A DNA stretch of 64,000 nucleotides from Calliopum simillimum (lineage: Eukaryota > Arthropoda > Insecta > Diptera > Lauxaniidae), in assembly GCA_951812925.1 (NCBI GenBank), contig OX638369.1:45689061-45753060 (forward strand), in the 5' to 3' direction. Under the pieces are notes generated by a model that saw nothing but the letters and a program-made list of their open reading frames with translations, searched no databases and was not told the origin of the DNA. A program made the translations under genes and the position numbers. Of the stretch, positions 45,880-56,849 are shown piece after piece (the first letter of the stretch is position 1; every line of letters starts with the position of its first letter).

Positions 45880-46750
45880 TATCGACATCTCCTGTTTCCT
45901 CTGAAATATCGTTGACTAAAATGTTGAAAAAACGCGGTTTATGTTAGGATATCTCAAAAACCAAACGAGATACAACAATTTTGAGACCGGACTCGGAATC
46001 ATCAACGACAAATACATCGAAAATGGCTATTTGAGTTTTGGTTTGCTTTACTTATTTTTTTACTTTCCTTAGAAGATCTATGAAAACTATCCATTAACCC
46101 ATTTTGGCCAAAAAAAAAGAAATGCCAATGTTTCAATTTTAAAAAGCATGCCATTTTACTCTGAAGACTTTTTAGGACAATTGATTTCAGCAAAAAGATT
46201 AAAATATCTTGGTTGAATACCGTGAGGCTTTCTTATATTAGATTGAAGCGAGGAATTTTCCAGTTATAGAGACACATTTATCTTCGGAATCCATCAACAG
46301 GATCGCTTCTGAGCCCCAAAAGTCTATAGCTACGATTTTCCAGGTCAACTGAAATAATAATGTAATTGAAAATTTTACCTTGACAGACTACAGTTTCTGC
46401 ATTAAGTAAACAAATAAATAAAAAATCATTAAATTTATCTCCACGAAGTTTCTTCAAATTGTTGAAATTGAAAAAGTTATAGCAAATCTAAAACCTCAGT
46501 ACAAAAAATAGGATGTTTTAAAAACGAAAATTGCCCCCTAAAACAATGCAATATCTTCTTTTTTAACAGTTGACATTTCAAACATCATGCAATTAAATAA
46601 AAAAAGAATCTTGCATAGTTTCAGGGAGCGATTTTCGTTTTTGAAATGTCCTGTTATTCATATTTTGTAGTGAAGTTTTAGATTCGCTATAACTTCTTCG
46701 ATTTCAAGAATTTGAGGAAATTTCGTAGAGATGAGTTTTACGATTTTTTG
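45880..46750. repeat. foldback relics incl. 330-bp palindrome
   Basis: At about 46,425-46,560 and 46,605-46,750 the sequence is an inverted pair: TTATCTCCACGAAGTTTCTT with AATTTCGTAGAGATGAG; AAAACGAAAATTGCCCCCT with AGGGAGCGATTTTCGTTTTTG. The loop is about 45 bp. The upstream piece (TTAGGATATCTCAAAAACCA at about 45,944) shares phrasing with the other foldback elements (TTGAGATATCTTAAAAACC-like at 37,370), suggesting a decayed relative. Confidence 0.55.
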
Positions 46751-46759
46751 TGGGCTTCA

Positions 46760-48990
46760 ATTCAGTTAAGTGCCCTTGGCACTTTAGGGTGGTAAAAACT
46801 GAGATAATGAGTATTACTAGTCAAAAAGATCATTTGAGATAAATTACTTTTGTCAATAGTATATAGCCCACATCGAGACATTTCCAACAATATATCATAC
46901 TTGATACTTTGTATGGGGATCAATACTATCTAACATACACTCTTATCATGAAATTCGATTTCGATTCGAGCTAAATCGAAGAGATATTTTACTTTCATAT
47001 ATTTTTATATCCAGAATCGTAGTCGAAAATTTTTGCAATCAACATAGAATAAGATGGCAAATCGAAATCGATTTAGATGATAAGGGTGATATATTCCGGT
47101 GAATCTTAGTTATGGCGTGCAGAAAAATATCAATTAGAGTGGAATACTGCTCATTAGATAGTTTTTAACATTTGGAAAAATTATTTTTTTTTTTCAAGAA
47201 TATAACCTTCTACCCTATACGAAATGGAATATTCAATATGGCATAGCAATATTAATAAAGTACGGTCTCTGGTACATGCCAATGACTGCCTGCTGCGAAC
47301 AACAACAATATCAACAGAAAAAACAACAACAACAACCGTGAAATCATAACAATAGTCAAGTAAAAGCTACAATTGCGGATAAAAATTGTGTCACAACTTA
47401 AGAGAAAATTTTAAAAATCAAAACGAAAAAAAAAAAAATTTAAAAACTGAAAATGGAATGAAAGTCCATGAAATAAAAATCCATGACCCGAAATTTATTG
47501 AATGCGCAAATATTTATATTGTCAAAAATATGACAAAAGGAAAAAAAATTGCATTGTTGTAAAAAGTTATTGTCTTAAATCAATTTTGTTCATTCCAGCA
47601 ATTTTCACATAAAAGTTGTGATATTTGTTTTTATCTTGGATTTAAGAATATCTATCATTCATTTCCTTGAAAAAGTATCACCTTTTTAAAGATTAAGAAG
47701 AAAATGATAAATTTATGTCAGTTCTCTGTTGGCACACCTCGAGTTACAAATCACAATAACAAATATGACAAATATAATTGTTCTTATAGAATCCTTAAGG
47801 ATATGCATAAAATAAGGAAAAATTGATGTCAACAATTTTTCATTTATGACATTAAAAATTTAAAAACTTGAAGCACAAGAAATAAGAAAAATAAATATAA
47901 AAAACAAGAAGAAAATAGTATGGGGAGGGCGGGGAAAGAAATCACAAAAACACAGGAGATGATATTTTACTGATGATTGTAACGTACAGAACATTTTGAT
48001 TGAAGATAAGTCACGATTGTAATACTGCAAAGTACAGAACAAAAACAACAGAAAAAAGAGAACAAGTGTATATTGCAGTAATAGCACAGCAACAACAACA
48101 AAAAAGAACAACACAAAGAAACCAAACATAAATGTAAAAATATATATAAACATATATATAGACTGTATACATATGTAAATATGCTTAGTATGAGAGTCAA
48201 GAATATATGATGATATGCTGCAGGCCTGACAACCGGTATATCCCTATACATTCCGTGAGTATCAAGACGAAAGCCAACCAAACCAAATTTATAAGTGACT
48301 GCATGAAATGAATAAGTGAGTGAGAGTGACTGACTGACAGAGAGACTCTGTATCGAAAGATATTTTTATTGTGATGAGGCAAAACGGTCCGACGGCGGCC
48401 CACTTGTCTTGAGACACAAACGAGTGATTGACGTATTTGGGGGAGGCGGCTGCATGATATATTGCAACCACGTTGTTGTCGTATTCTGACATGGCTAAAG
48501 TCTCTCCTCACTTACAAAATGGCTAAAATATGTGCAGAGATAGGAAATGAACTAAACCATAACGAATCGAACAACCGAATATCCATAGCATAAAAACAAT
48601 TTTGAAAAAGCTATAAAAAGATTAAAAATACGTTAACTAATGAAAATATGGCTAAGAGAGAACCAGTATCAGCATCAGATATTATGGAAAAATTGCATGA
48701 CTTCAGGGTGAAGCAATAACTGTTGATGAGTTTTATGTGTTGGATATAAAGACAGAATGAAAGAAAACAAAAATACCAATTTGCTAAGGGCATTTCAAAA
48801 TGAAGCAAACATTTTATTTTTTATATTATGTCCTTAAGAAACTATGAAATTTTTAATGAATTGATTTCAAATCCGGATAAAACATTTATGGCTCATTATA
48901 TATGCCGATAAAAAAAAAAACGTATTTTTTTATTTTGTTTTGCTTTTTGATCAGACCTCTCATACTTTTATAGATATTGATGCGGTGAAA
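46760..48990. other. non-coding DNA, nothing recognised
   Basis: Two CGATTTCGATT / ATCGAAATCGATT inverted words lie at 46,959 and 47,063. CAA-rich tracts occur at 47,297-47,335 and 48,090-48,118. A GC-richer patch at 48,190-48,500 contains GTGAGTGAGAGTGACTGACT. No gene was recognised; a 23-codon open stretch at 48,648 is too short to support. Confidence 0.4.
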
Positions 48991-49293
48991 CTGAACAGTA
49001 ACTAGTAAGGGTGTTACGTTTTGCCTGGCCAAACATTAAATACCCTACACTGCAGTATTTTGAAAATTTGAATTGTACAGTATGTGCCTCTTATCCGAAA
49101 TTACATTGCCATTGCTTTTGTACTCAGTATCTGAGTGAAATTTAGTTGGATTCCTTCAAAAAACCCTTTCAGTATTCATTTTGGATCTTTTGCTTACATA
49201 AGAGGTGCCAGTCCTTTTGTCCAAGATAGCTAAGTCTTTACTCAGAGCTTGCTTTTACTGTTCTTATTGACCATTTTGAAGATTTTGCTTATA

Positions 49294-50579
49294 AAAGGTG
49301 TTTTTTTTAGAGGTATAGAACTTCGAATTGAAATAAAACACAAGAAAATCGTTTTAATGTCCATCCATTTAGCTTTATTGGAAGGATAATTTTATGCCAT
49401 TAATGTTTAAATATGATTTCGGGCATGTGGCCGCCGCGGCTGGCTCGAATAAAGCCAATTCTACAGGTCTAATTTTCAACCACTTTTTCGAGCATATGGG
49501 GCCGTATGTCGGCAATAACGCCACGAATGTTGGCTTCTAAGTCCCCTAACGTTTCTGGTTTGTTGGCGTAGACGAGCGACTTCACATATCTCCAAAGAAA
49601 ATAATCCAATGGTGTCAAATCACACGATCTTGGTGGCCAATTGACAGGTCCATTCCGCGAAATTATGCGCTCATCGAATGTTTCCTTCAATAAATCGATT
49701 GTGACGTGCGCTGTGTGGCATGTAGCGCCGTCTTGTTGGAACCACAACTCATCCACATTCATGCCATCCAATTCGGGAACAAAATAGTCGGTTATCATGG
49801 CTCTATACCAGTCTCCATTAACGGTAACTGACTCTCCAGCATTATTTCGGAAGAAGTATGGCCCAATGACTCCACCAGCCCATAGAGCACACCAAACAGT
49901 CAGTTTTTGTGGATGTAATGGCGTCTCAAGGGTCTCATGTGGATTCTCTTCACTCCAAATGCGGCAATTTTGCTTGTTGACGTAGCCGTTCAACCAAAAA
50001 TGAGCCTCATCGATGAAAATCAGCATCGAGATCAATCTCATTTTCGGCCCATACACCAAAATCACGACGAATTGCATGGTCTCGCGGCTTTAATTCTTGC
50101 ACAAGCTGGATCTTGTAAGGTCGCAAGCCAAGATCTTTGCGCAAAATCTTCCATAAAGTTGATGGACAAAGTTCCAATTGCTGTGCACGGTGGCGAATTG
50201 ATTCGTTCGGGTCCTCTTCAACATTTTACTCTACAGCGGCAATTGTTTCTTCGGTGCGCACTGTTCGACGTCTCTGCGGATGCGTATTATCACATAGAGT
50301 AAACGTAGTGCAAAAACGATCCATGGTTAACCGAATTAATTGCTCTGATGGACGATTATGTCGACCATAAAATGGACGGAGCTTGCGGTAAACTTCGCGA
50401 ACTGAACCATTATTTTCGAAATAAATTTGCACGATTTGCAAGCGTTGTTCTTTTGTCAACCTGTTCATGATGAAATGGCAAACCAAACTAAACATAAATG
50501 ACATTAGAGTTGCCAGATTTCACCACAAAATGCCAGTTTTATCTCTATTCGAAAAACAAGCCTCTAAAAAAACACCCTT
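49294..50579 (-). mobile_element. Tc1/mariner-type DNA transposon, near full length
   Basis: A 1,286-bp element with TIRs AAAGGTGTTTTTTTTAGAGG at the left and the mirror of AAGGGTGTTTTTTTAGAGG at the right. TA flanks both sides (49292-49293 and 50580-50581). It carries one transposase gene on the minus strand, broken but nearly full length. It is inserted in a copy of the dispersed repeat. Confidence 0.88.
49469..50471 (-). pseudogene. Tc1/mariner-superfamily transposase, disrupted
   Basis: Reads from MNRLTKEQRLQIVQIYFENN (start at 50,469) with an N-terminal helix-turn-helix of the DUF4817 type (GSVREVYRKLRPFYGRHNRP). Next comes a linker helix region (IRHRAQQLELCPSTLWKIL), then the DDE/D domain: first Asp in DEAHFWLNGYVNKQNCRIW, second in LWFQQDGATCHT, third in PPRSCDLTPLDYFLW. 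I count 36 residues between the second and third Asp, so all three catalytic residues remain. It ends LEKVVEN-stop. Damage: a TAA stop after EETIAAVE (about 50,225) and a frameshift near 50,010-50,070 between the GVWAENE segment and DEAHFW. Length without breaks would be roughly 330-340 residues, normal for the family. A second copy is at 58.6-59.3 kb. Confidence 0.88.
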
Positions 50580-50947
50580 TACATATGGAAGACGCCACTT
50601 CCTATTGTCCGAGTTTACCTAGTTTTGCTCAGAGCTTGCCTTTACTGTTTTTACTGTCTGAGTGAAATAAAGTTGAATAATACCAAAAAAATTTCTCAGT
50701 ATAGCACTTTGAAGCTTTTTTTTTGATTGTACCACGATCTCTTGTTCGAGGTCGCTTAGTTTACGCTCAGAGCTTGCTTTGACTGTTATAAAGTGTCTGA
50801 GCGAAATTTAGTTAGATTATCTCGAAAAACGCTTTTTATATAACATTCTGAAACTTTTGGCAATATGGGAGGTGCCACGGCGTCTTGTCCGAGTGAGCCT
50901 AGCTTACGCTCAGAGTTTGCGCTTTCGATATTTAGTATTTATGTGTA

Positions 50948-51990
50948 GGGGAGACTGGGGCACATTTGACACTAAATTTTCAAAGGCCTGTATCTTTGAA
51001 AATTATTGCACGATCTTAATACTCTTTACTGTTTCTGAAACATTGATGATTTAAGATTAAAATCAAGAAAAAAAAAATTTTAAAAAAATTGCATTAAGAG
51101 TCTTTTTTTAAATTTTTTCAAAAAAAGTCATTTTGACAAATGTGCCCCTGGTACGGGGCACATTTGACATTGCAAGGGGCACATTTGACACTCACAAAAA
51201 TAACACATAAACATAAAAAAAAAACATTAATACATATATTTTTTTCATATAAATGCAAATAATAAGTATGTATGTATTAACGAAGACTTATTTTATATAT
51301 AAGTCGATGTCAAATATGTATTAAGTGCGTGAACGTGAAGTTGAGGCTGGATTTGTTGGAGTTGGTAGCTCAAACTAAATTGCACTCCTCAAAGTCAAGC
51401 AAACATCAAACATAATACAAGTTTTCAATATAAAGTACAATTTCCAACAATACCCTTAATGAAAACATCAACATAAAATGTTAAATAAGATAAGACCCAG
51501 CATGGTGGAAATTTCTTTGGTCTGGATTTTGGGTAACACCATTGTCAAGATATCTGCAGCGCTGTCACATGATGGGACGTATTTCAAATCGATTTGATTA
51601 TTAGTAAAAATTTCGCATACATGATGAACTTTGATGTCAATATGTTTACATCGGCATTTCATCCATCCAGATTTTCAAATTAAAATAAGTGGAAAAGGTC
51701 CCGGAAAGCATCTATTCAAAAATCTTGTATAGTAGACAAAACAAAAGTAACAAATTATATTAAATCAAATGAAATGGATTCTGTGGCGAAAGTCGGTTTT
51801 CCTCGTTGGTTTCCGATATAAGAAACAGCGTATTTAACTTTTTTTCATTGCCTTTGCGTCTGTTCGCCTTCATTTTGTAGTGGCATACCATAAAAAATTA
51901 GAAAGTCTTATAAAATACACAAACACATATGTCTGCAGAACGTCAAATGTGCCCCTTCGGCAAAAGTCAAATGTGCCCCAAAATCTCTTG
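50948..51990. mobile_element. pogo-like element C (GGGGCACATTTGAC ends)
   Basis: The left end GGGGAGACTGGGGCACATTT follows a TA (50946-50947). The word GGGGCACATTTGACA recurs at 51,155 and 51,177. In inverted form, GTCAAATGTGCCCC occurs at about 51,942 and 51,966, followed by a diverged terminus. The architecture (one keyword at both ends and inside) is the same as in elements A and B. The right boundary is uncertain, since the host repeat resumes only at about 52,265. A copia fragment lies inside. Confidence 0.6.
51468..51662 (-). pseudogene. copia-type RNase H tail
   Basis: The minus strand encodes a 64-residue piece with CKHIDIKVHHVCE, IDLKYVPS and SAADILTMVLPK ... LGLI. This is the C-terminal end of a Ty1/copia polyprotein RNase H (family pattern KHID-x-x-x-HF-x-R, L-x-YVPT-x-x-x-ADILTKPLP). 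About 20 bp past its stop, TGTTGGAAATTGTAC (start at 51,449, minus strand) resembles a copia LTR 5' end, so a 3' LTR may extend leftward. Upstream polyprotein sequence is absent, so this is a truncated fossil inside element C. Confidence 0.75.
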
Positions 51991-52519
51991 AAGAATTAAA
52001 AATATTTTAAAATTCAAACTATTTGACCTTGATAAAAAACACTTTTGTTCTATTAATTATAAAGGTTAGTGCTACCAAATTTGCGTACTTACTTTAAAAA
52101 AACCATACAACTTTATTTGCAAAACCCTTACGAACAAGATGCCGAAAATTACAAAAAAAAGCACAAAAAGTCAAAAAAACATATAAGCGCCGGAGGAGTT
52201 GAAAGAGAACTGCCAAAGTACATTACGTTGCTTCCACTCTAATTAGTTATGTTTCTGCATTTCAGGTTTTTGGTTCGAAAAGCGTGTTCACACCGAAAAT
52301 GGCAAAGTCCCAAAGTAGCATTTTGAACACATTTTTTGCATGGACTGTAGGGTGTCCGTTTACCGATTTTGCTCATTTTCAATAAGTCGAGCTAACTTTG
52401 ACGATAGAGGCAGACTAGTTAGCTTGTGAAAAATATTTTCACCGACAGCCGGCCAAACGGACAGACAGACAAACGGATATGGCTATATCGACTCAGCAGG
52501 TGACGCTTATCATGAATAT

Positions 52520-52980
52520 ATGGGAAATTACATTCCGTTCCGGATAGCATTTTGGTTTTGCATCTCCGATTTTTTTGAAACTTTTTTGTCTTATAGTACT
52601 ATGTAGTTGAGTGTATCTATGATTTTTTAAAATTTTTTTCATTGAACCGTTTCAGAGATATTAATATTCAAATAACTAAAAAAGCTGCCAAAACAACATT
52701 TAGTAGTTTTTTGAAATGCTAATAACTTCGTCAATAGTCAACCAAATCATGAAATATTTGTTTTAAAAGTTTTGATTTTGATTGATAGGATTGAGGAAAT
52801 TTTTATAAAAAAACCACAAATTTTTTATATAATTTTTTCATTAAATTTTTAAGTTTTAAAACTAAATTGCTATACCTACCCTTCGATTTTTTTAAAAAAG
52901 TTTTGGAAAAAACTTTAGTGCATTTGACAAGTTTTAAGATTATTTTTAATTAACAAAAATGTGAGTGAACAAGCACTAAA
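52520..52980. other. AT-rich DNA before the satellite
   Basis: No gene or clear repeat; low-complexity T/A-rich DNA. Confidence 0.4.
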
Positions 52981-52984
52981 AAAT

Positions 52985-53985
52985 TCTTCGTTGCCAGAAG
53001 AGGGTGAAAATGTTCAACGACCCACACTAACTGTACTTTTTCAATATTTTTCTGAAACGTATTACTCACTGTTTTCCACTCTTTAAGATGGCTCCCTTAC
53101 AAAATTTTGATAAAAATATCGAAAAAATTCCTCATTGCCGGGGGAAAGCAAAACTGTTCACCGACCCACACTAATTTTTCATCTTCAAAATTTTTTTTGA
53201 ATGTATTATCCCTTTTATCCACCATTTAAGGGGCTCCCATCCAAAATTTTGATAAAAATATAAAAACAAATCCTCATTGCCAAGAGATGGAAAAATGTTC
53301 TTTGAGCCTCATTAGTTTTTCTTTTCCAATAATTTTCTCAAACATATTATCCTTTTTTTTCCACTAATCAAGAGGGATCCCATACAAAATTTTTATAAAA
53401 ATATCAAAAAATTTCTTATTGCCGAAAGAGAGCAAAACTTTTACCGCCCCATTAATTTTTCATCTTCAACATTTTTTTTTTTTTAATGTAATAACCCCTT
53501 TTATCCACCCCTTAAGGGGCTCCCTTGCAAAATTTTAATAAAAATATAAAAAAATTCCTCATTGCCGAGAGAGGGAATAATGTTCACTGACTCCCATTAG
53601 TTTTTCCTCTCCAATAATTTTCTGAAGCATATTATCCCTTTTTTTCCACTAATGAAGGGGCTCCCATACAAAATTTTGATAAAAATATCAAAAAATTCCT
53701 CATTGCCGGGAGAGGGAAAAAATTTTCACCGACTTCCATAGATTCACCTCACCAACAATTCTTTCAAACATACCACCCCATTTTTTCCACTCCTTAAGGG
53801 GGCTCCCATAAAAAATTTTGATAAATATATCAAAAAAATTCCTTATGGCCGGGAGGCAAAAAAAAAAATGATCACCGACCCCCTTTAATTTTTCTTTCTC
53901 AACAATTTTTTTTAACATACTATCCTCTTTTTTCGACCTCTTAAGGGGCCTCCCATACAAAATTTAGATAGATATAATCACCTTT
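52985..53985. repeat. 142-bp tandem satellite, seven units
   Basis: Unit marker CTCATTGCCGGGAGAGGG (with variants) recurs with TTGCC at 52,991, 53,135, 53,277, 53,419, 53,562, 53,703 and 53,846: steps of 144, 142, 142, 143, 141 and 143 bp. Each unit also has CACCGAC, TTTTTCCACT-AAGGGGCTCC and CAAAATTTTGATAAAAATAT. Units differ by 10-20%, so the array is old. The 86-codon minus frame is an artefact. Confidence 0.85.
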
Positions 53986-54100
53986 GTATGGAAGGCCCCA
54001 TAAGGGGTGGATAAAAAGGGCTAGTATGTTCGAAAGAAATGTTTGAGAAAAAAAAAATTAATGGGGTCTGTGACCATTTTTTTACTCTTCGTCAACACAT
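53970..54100. repeat. eighth satellite unit in reverse orientation
   Basis: GTATGGAAGGCCCCATAAGG, GGTGGATAAAAAGGG and AATGGGGTCTGTGACCATTT are the reverse complement of the satellite unit, placed directly after the seventh forward unit. The array therefore ends in a small foldback. Confidence 0.7.
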
Positions 54101-54109
54101 ATTTTTAGT

Positions 54110-56390
54110 GTCTCTCCTCAACACTAAAGTGTTGGCTTCAGCACAGATGAATTTCATTGTGAGATTTTCAGTATGATTTAGATCTGTTTATGTTACCGTT
54201 CTACACTGAATATAAGGTGTGTTTAATAGGATTTTGACATAGTGGCACCACATTTTTATCGGATCTATTGGCAAGCGGAGAATTAAAGGTGTTATGCCAA
54301 AAAAATTCAACAGATAAAACTCAATCCATTGATATACACGAGCTGTTTGTTCGCTTGTAATGTGCCAATTTAACAGTCAGCTATTCCTGTATTCACTGCA
54401 AATCGGATTAACTTGTTTTTATTTTTCAATTATTCAATATGGTTTTTAATATTTTTCAATATCTCCATGCACTAAACAAAGAAGTTGTGTTTTGAGGCGT
54501 AGTACAGATTCTATTTATTGAAGTGCTAAAAGAAATGAATTTTATTGTTTATTTGTTCCAAAAAAACCAAGCCTGTCATACAACAGCCCACTCTCCCCTA
54601 CATAATTCATTAACTTTTGTCTTACCTGAAAAAAGGCAGCTATTTTTGTCCTTCATTTTTGGCATATATTCGACTATTTTAAGCAATATTTCTGGTTATT
54701 TATTTGTCTTAATCAAACTTCTTCCTTATCACATGCTTAACTTCTACACTCGCATTTCAATTATTATAAACTATATAAGTCTTCACTCAATGGAACATAT
54801 CAATTTCTCAATTTAACTTTCTATTTCGGATTTATGGAATTTTCGCAATCTCTTCACGGTCCTTTACTGTTTAACGTGCTGCTCTACATAGTTCCATATC
54901 AATATATTGCCATAAACAACCGTAAAATAAACATAAATAATCCGTAAATAAATTCCTCTTATGAGCCACTTCATCTCACTCATTCAATGTGTACTCTCTC
55001 GTTTTCGCGGTATACTATACAACAAATCCCATAAGGTTTCAAGGATACGTGCTACACTTTGGCTTAGTTGTTTGTCTCCGACACCACTGACTACATTGTT
55101 GTTGTGTTTGTTGTTGTCGTCTTGGACGATATTAGACTCGATTTTATAGATGAAAATGAACTGAAATTAATAATTTAGCATGAAACCACTTTATTGCCTG
55201 AGTTAACTTTTCAGGGATGGGGCAGAAACTTTACAAGTGTTGCGACGACGACGAAAAAAGCAACAAATGCGTTATGGTACACACTTACATAGTTGCCAGA
55301 TGTTGGTCCATTTCTTCGATCTTTCATGGAGTCTAAGGAATTATGAAGCTTAAGTCTTAATTTTTGTCAAGCAGTCTATTAAGGTTATGGTCGTTTATTA
55401 AAGTAAAACTTTATTCGCCACTATAGGGGTAAATTTTCAAGGTCGCTTCAATTTTTTGGCGTCAAACTCTGAGGTGCTTCTTTGGCGTCACATGTTTTGA
55501 CACTTTTTGTTATATGTTGCAAGTTATATGAGCTATTTTAATGTTATTTTGTAAGTCAAGGCCGAACATAAATACCATACACTGGTCGAAAAGTGGGCCA
55601 CTCACACTTTTCAAGCATAAGTTTCTATTTACTGCTCCAAAAGCCGCTTTTTGATATTTTGACTTCAGGCTTATTCCACAAGTTTTGAAACATTATCCTT
55701 CTAATGCCGTTGTAAAAATACATCATTGTAAGCATCTTCTTTCGTTTCTGAAATATGTTGCATTTTTTTCAGGATACCACCCATTTCTGGAAGCGTAGAG
55801 GTTACCCTGATCGATACTTACACATGATTTCATCATAACCGTTCCATCATATTACATTAGTTTTGAATACAGGGTGTATTGCATAAGGTGACGAAGCTTC
55901 TGGGAGGTTATAAAGCAGGCCTAGACAAACAAAAACTTGCACCTTGAGGGAGGTCTAAAATGTACCCGTGAGGAGTTATAGGGTTAAAACTGATTTTATG
56001 ACTTGTTTTAGAAAAAAAATTTTCTTGGATCACCCTAACGTTTTAAGAGAAAGCATTTGTATGGCGAAGTCTTAGTTAATTGTAAGGGCTTTCAGATAAT
56101 GTATTTGATTTATAGGGTTCTGAAAGGATTTTGCAAAGTTCTGGATCTTCAAATTTGATATTTTAATTTTTTTACCCATTTTTGACTTTGGCGGCCATTT
56201 TAGTCAGAAAAAGGTCCTATTAACATACCCTTTTATAATTTTTCTTGAAATTTCCGTTAAATTTTCTTTGATTCGGTAGTAAACTTGTTTTACAGATTAT
56301 TTTATTTGAGGTCAGAAAAAAATACTTTTCAAGAACAATTCGTTTAAAGGCTCTAGTAGATAAAGAGCAGTGCGTGTGGCATTCACATCA
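54110..56390. other. mostly single-copy-like non-coding DNA
   Basis: No repeat structure was recognised between 54,110 and 55,850. A possible small exon at 55,215 is listed separately. The 97- and 62-codon + strand frames at 54,523 and 54,961 lack coding character. From 55,850 the text again resembles decayed foldback DNA. Confidence 0.4.
55215..55276 (+). CDS. speculative internal exon
   Basis: Preceded by a fair acceptor (GAGTTAACTTTTCAG, AG at 55213-55214). The sequence begins GGATGGGGCAGAAACTTTAC and reads, in the phase left by the 24,530 donor, as G-M-G-Q-K-L-Y-K-C-C-D-D-D-E-K-S-N-K-C-V-M. It ends at a weak GTACAC donor (55,277). GC content and codons differ from the surroundings, and the phase fits, but one in three sequences would fit by chance. 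The protein fragment is not recognised. Confidence 0.15.
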
Positions 56391-56845
56391 TATGGGCATA
56401 TCCGAAAATAATCTCCTCTTATATGACCCAAGTTTTAAGAAATTTTTTTTTCCATCTAAAATAACCAAATGTGGTGGAATATGTTCCTAGACGTATAAAA
56501 TTAAATTTCCAATAGGCGAACAAAAAACTTCGACCCGAGAAGTTCTCAGAAGGTCGTTTTATCTAAAAATTTTGGGAAAATCGAGATTTCCGATAATATA
56601 CGGGAGAGCACATGTTTCAGAAAAAGTAGATATGTTACGGGGCACCTTTCCAAATATTCTGGAGTAAAATTCAAAAAATCATATGTGGGCCGTGGCGGCA
56701 GAATGGGTTAAAAAGTCTAAATCGCTCTTTAAGCCCACATGTCTAGGAATAAATTCCTCTACATTTGGTTATTTAACATGGAAAAAAAATTTTTCTTAAA
56801 CCTGGGTCATATAAGGGGAGATTATTTTCAGATATGCCCATATGC
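56390..56845. repeat. 450-bp inverted-repeat element
   Basis: ATGGGCATATCCGAAAATAA (about 56,391) and ATTATTTTCAGATATGCCCA (about 56,822) are mirror images. The arms continue through CTCCTCTTATATGACCCAAG / CTGGGTCATATAAGGGGAG and ACCAAATGTGGTGGAATATG / CTCTACATTTGGTTATTT. The loop is about 200 bp. Confidence 0.65.
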
Positions 56846-56849
56846 AGCG

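Larger units (their letters stand above)
48996..52520 (-). repeat. dispersed TATACCCT repeat, interrupted copy
   Basis: A minus-strand copy split by two later insertions. It begins at AACTAGTAAGGGTGTTACGT, with ACACTGCAGTATTTTGAAAA, and runs to 49,291. It resumes at about 50,582 with units marked TTTTGCTCAGAGCTTGCCTT and CACGGCGTCTTGTCCGAG, and breaks at about 50,947 after ATATTTAGTATTTATGTG. It resumes again at about 52,265 (TTTTTGGTTCGAAAAGC, then TAGCATTTTGAACACATTTT, GGGTGTCCGTTTACCGATTT) and ends in the reverse GTCCGTCTGTC core near 52,475. The phase across the gaps matches the uninterrupted copies. Confidence 0.65.

Noticed and set aside
47860..48511. Overlapping minus-strand frames of 67-104 codons
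   Set aside because: The first two are Phe/Leu/Cys-rich translations of poly(A)/CAA-rich DNA, and the others have no recognisable domain; no start or splice support.
49797..50370. Plus-strand frames of 62-121 codons over the transposase
   Set aside because: Antisense shadows of the minus-strand transposase gene.
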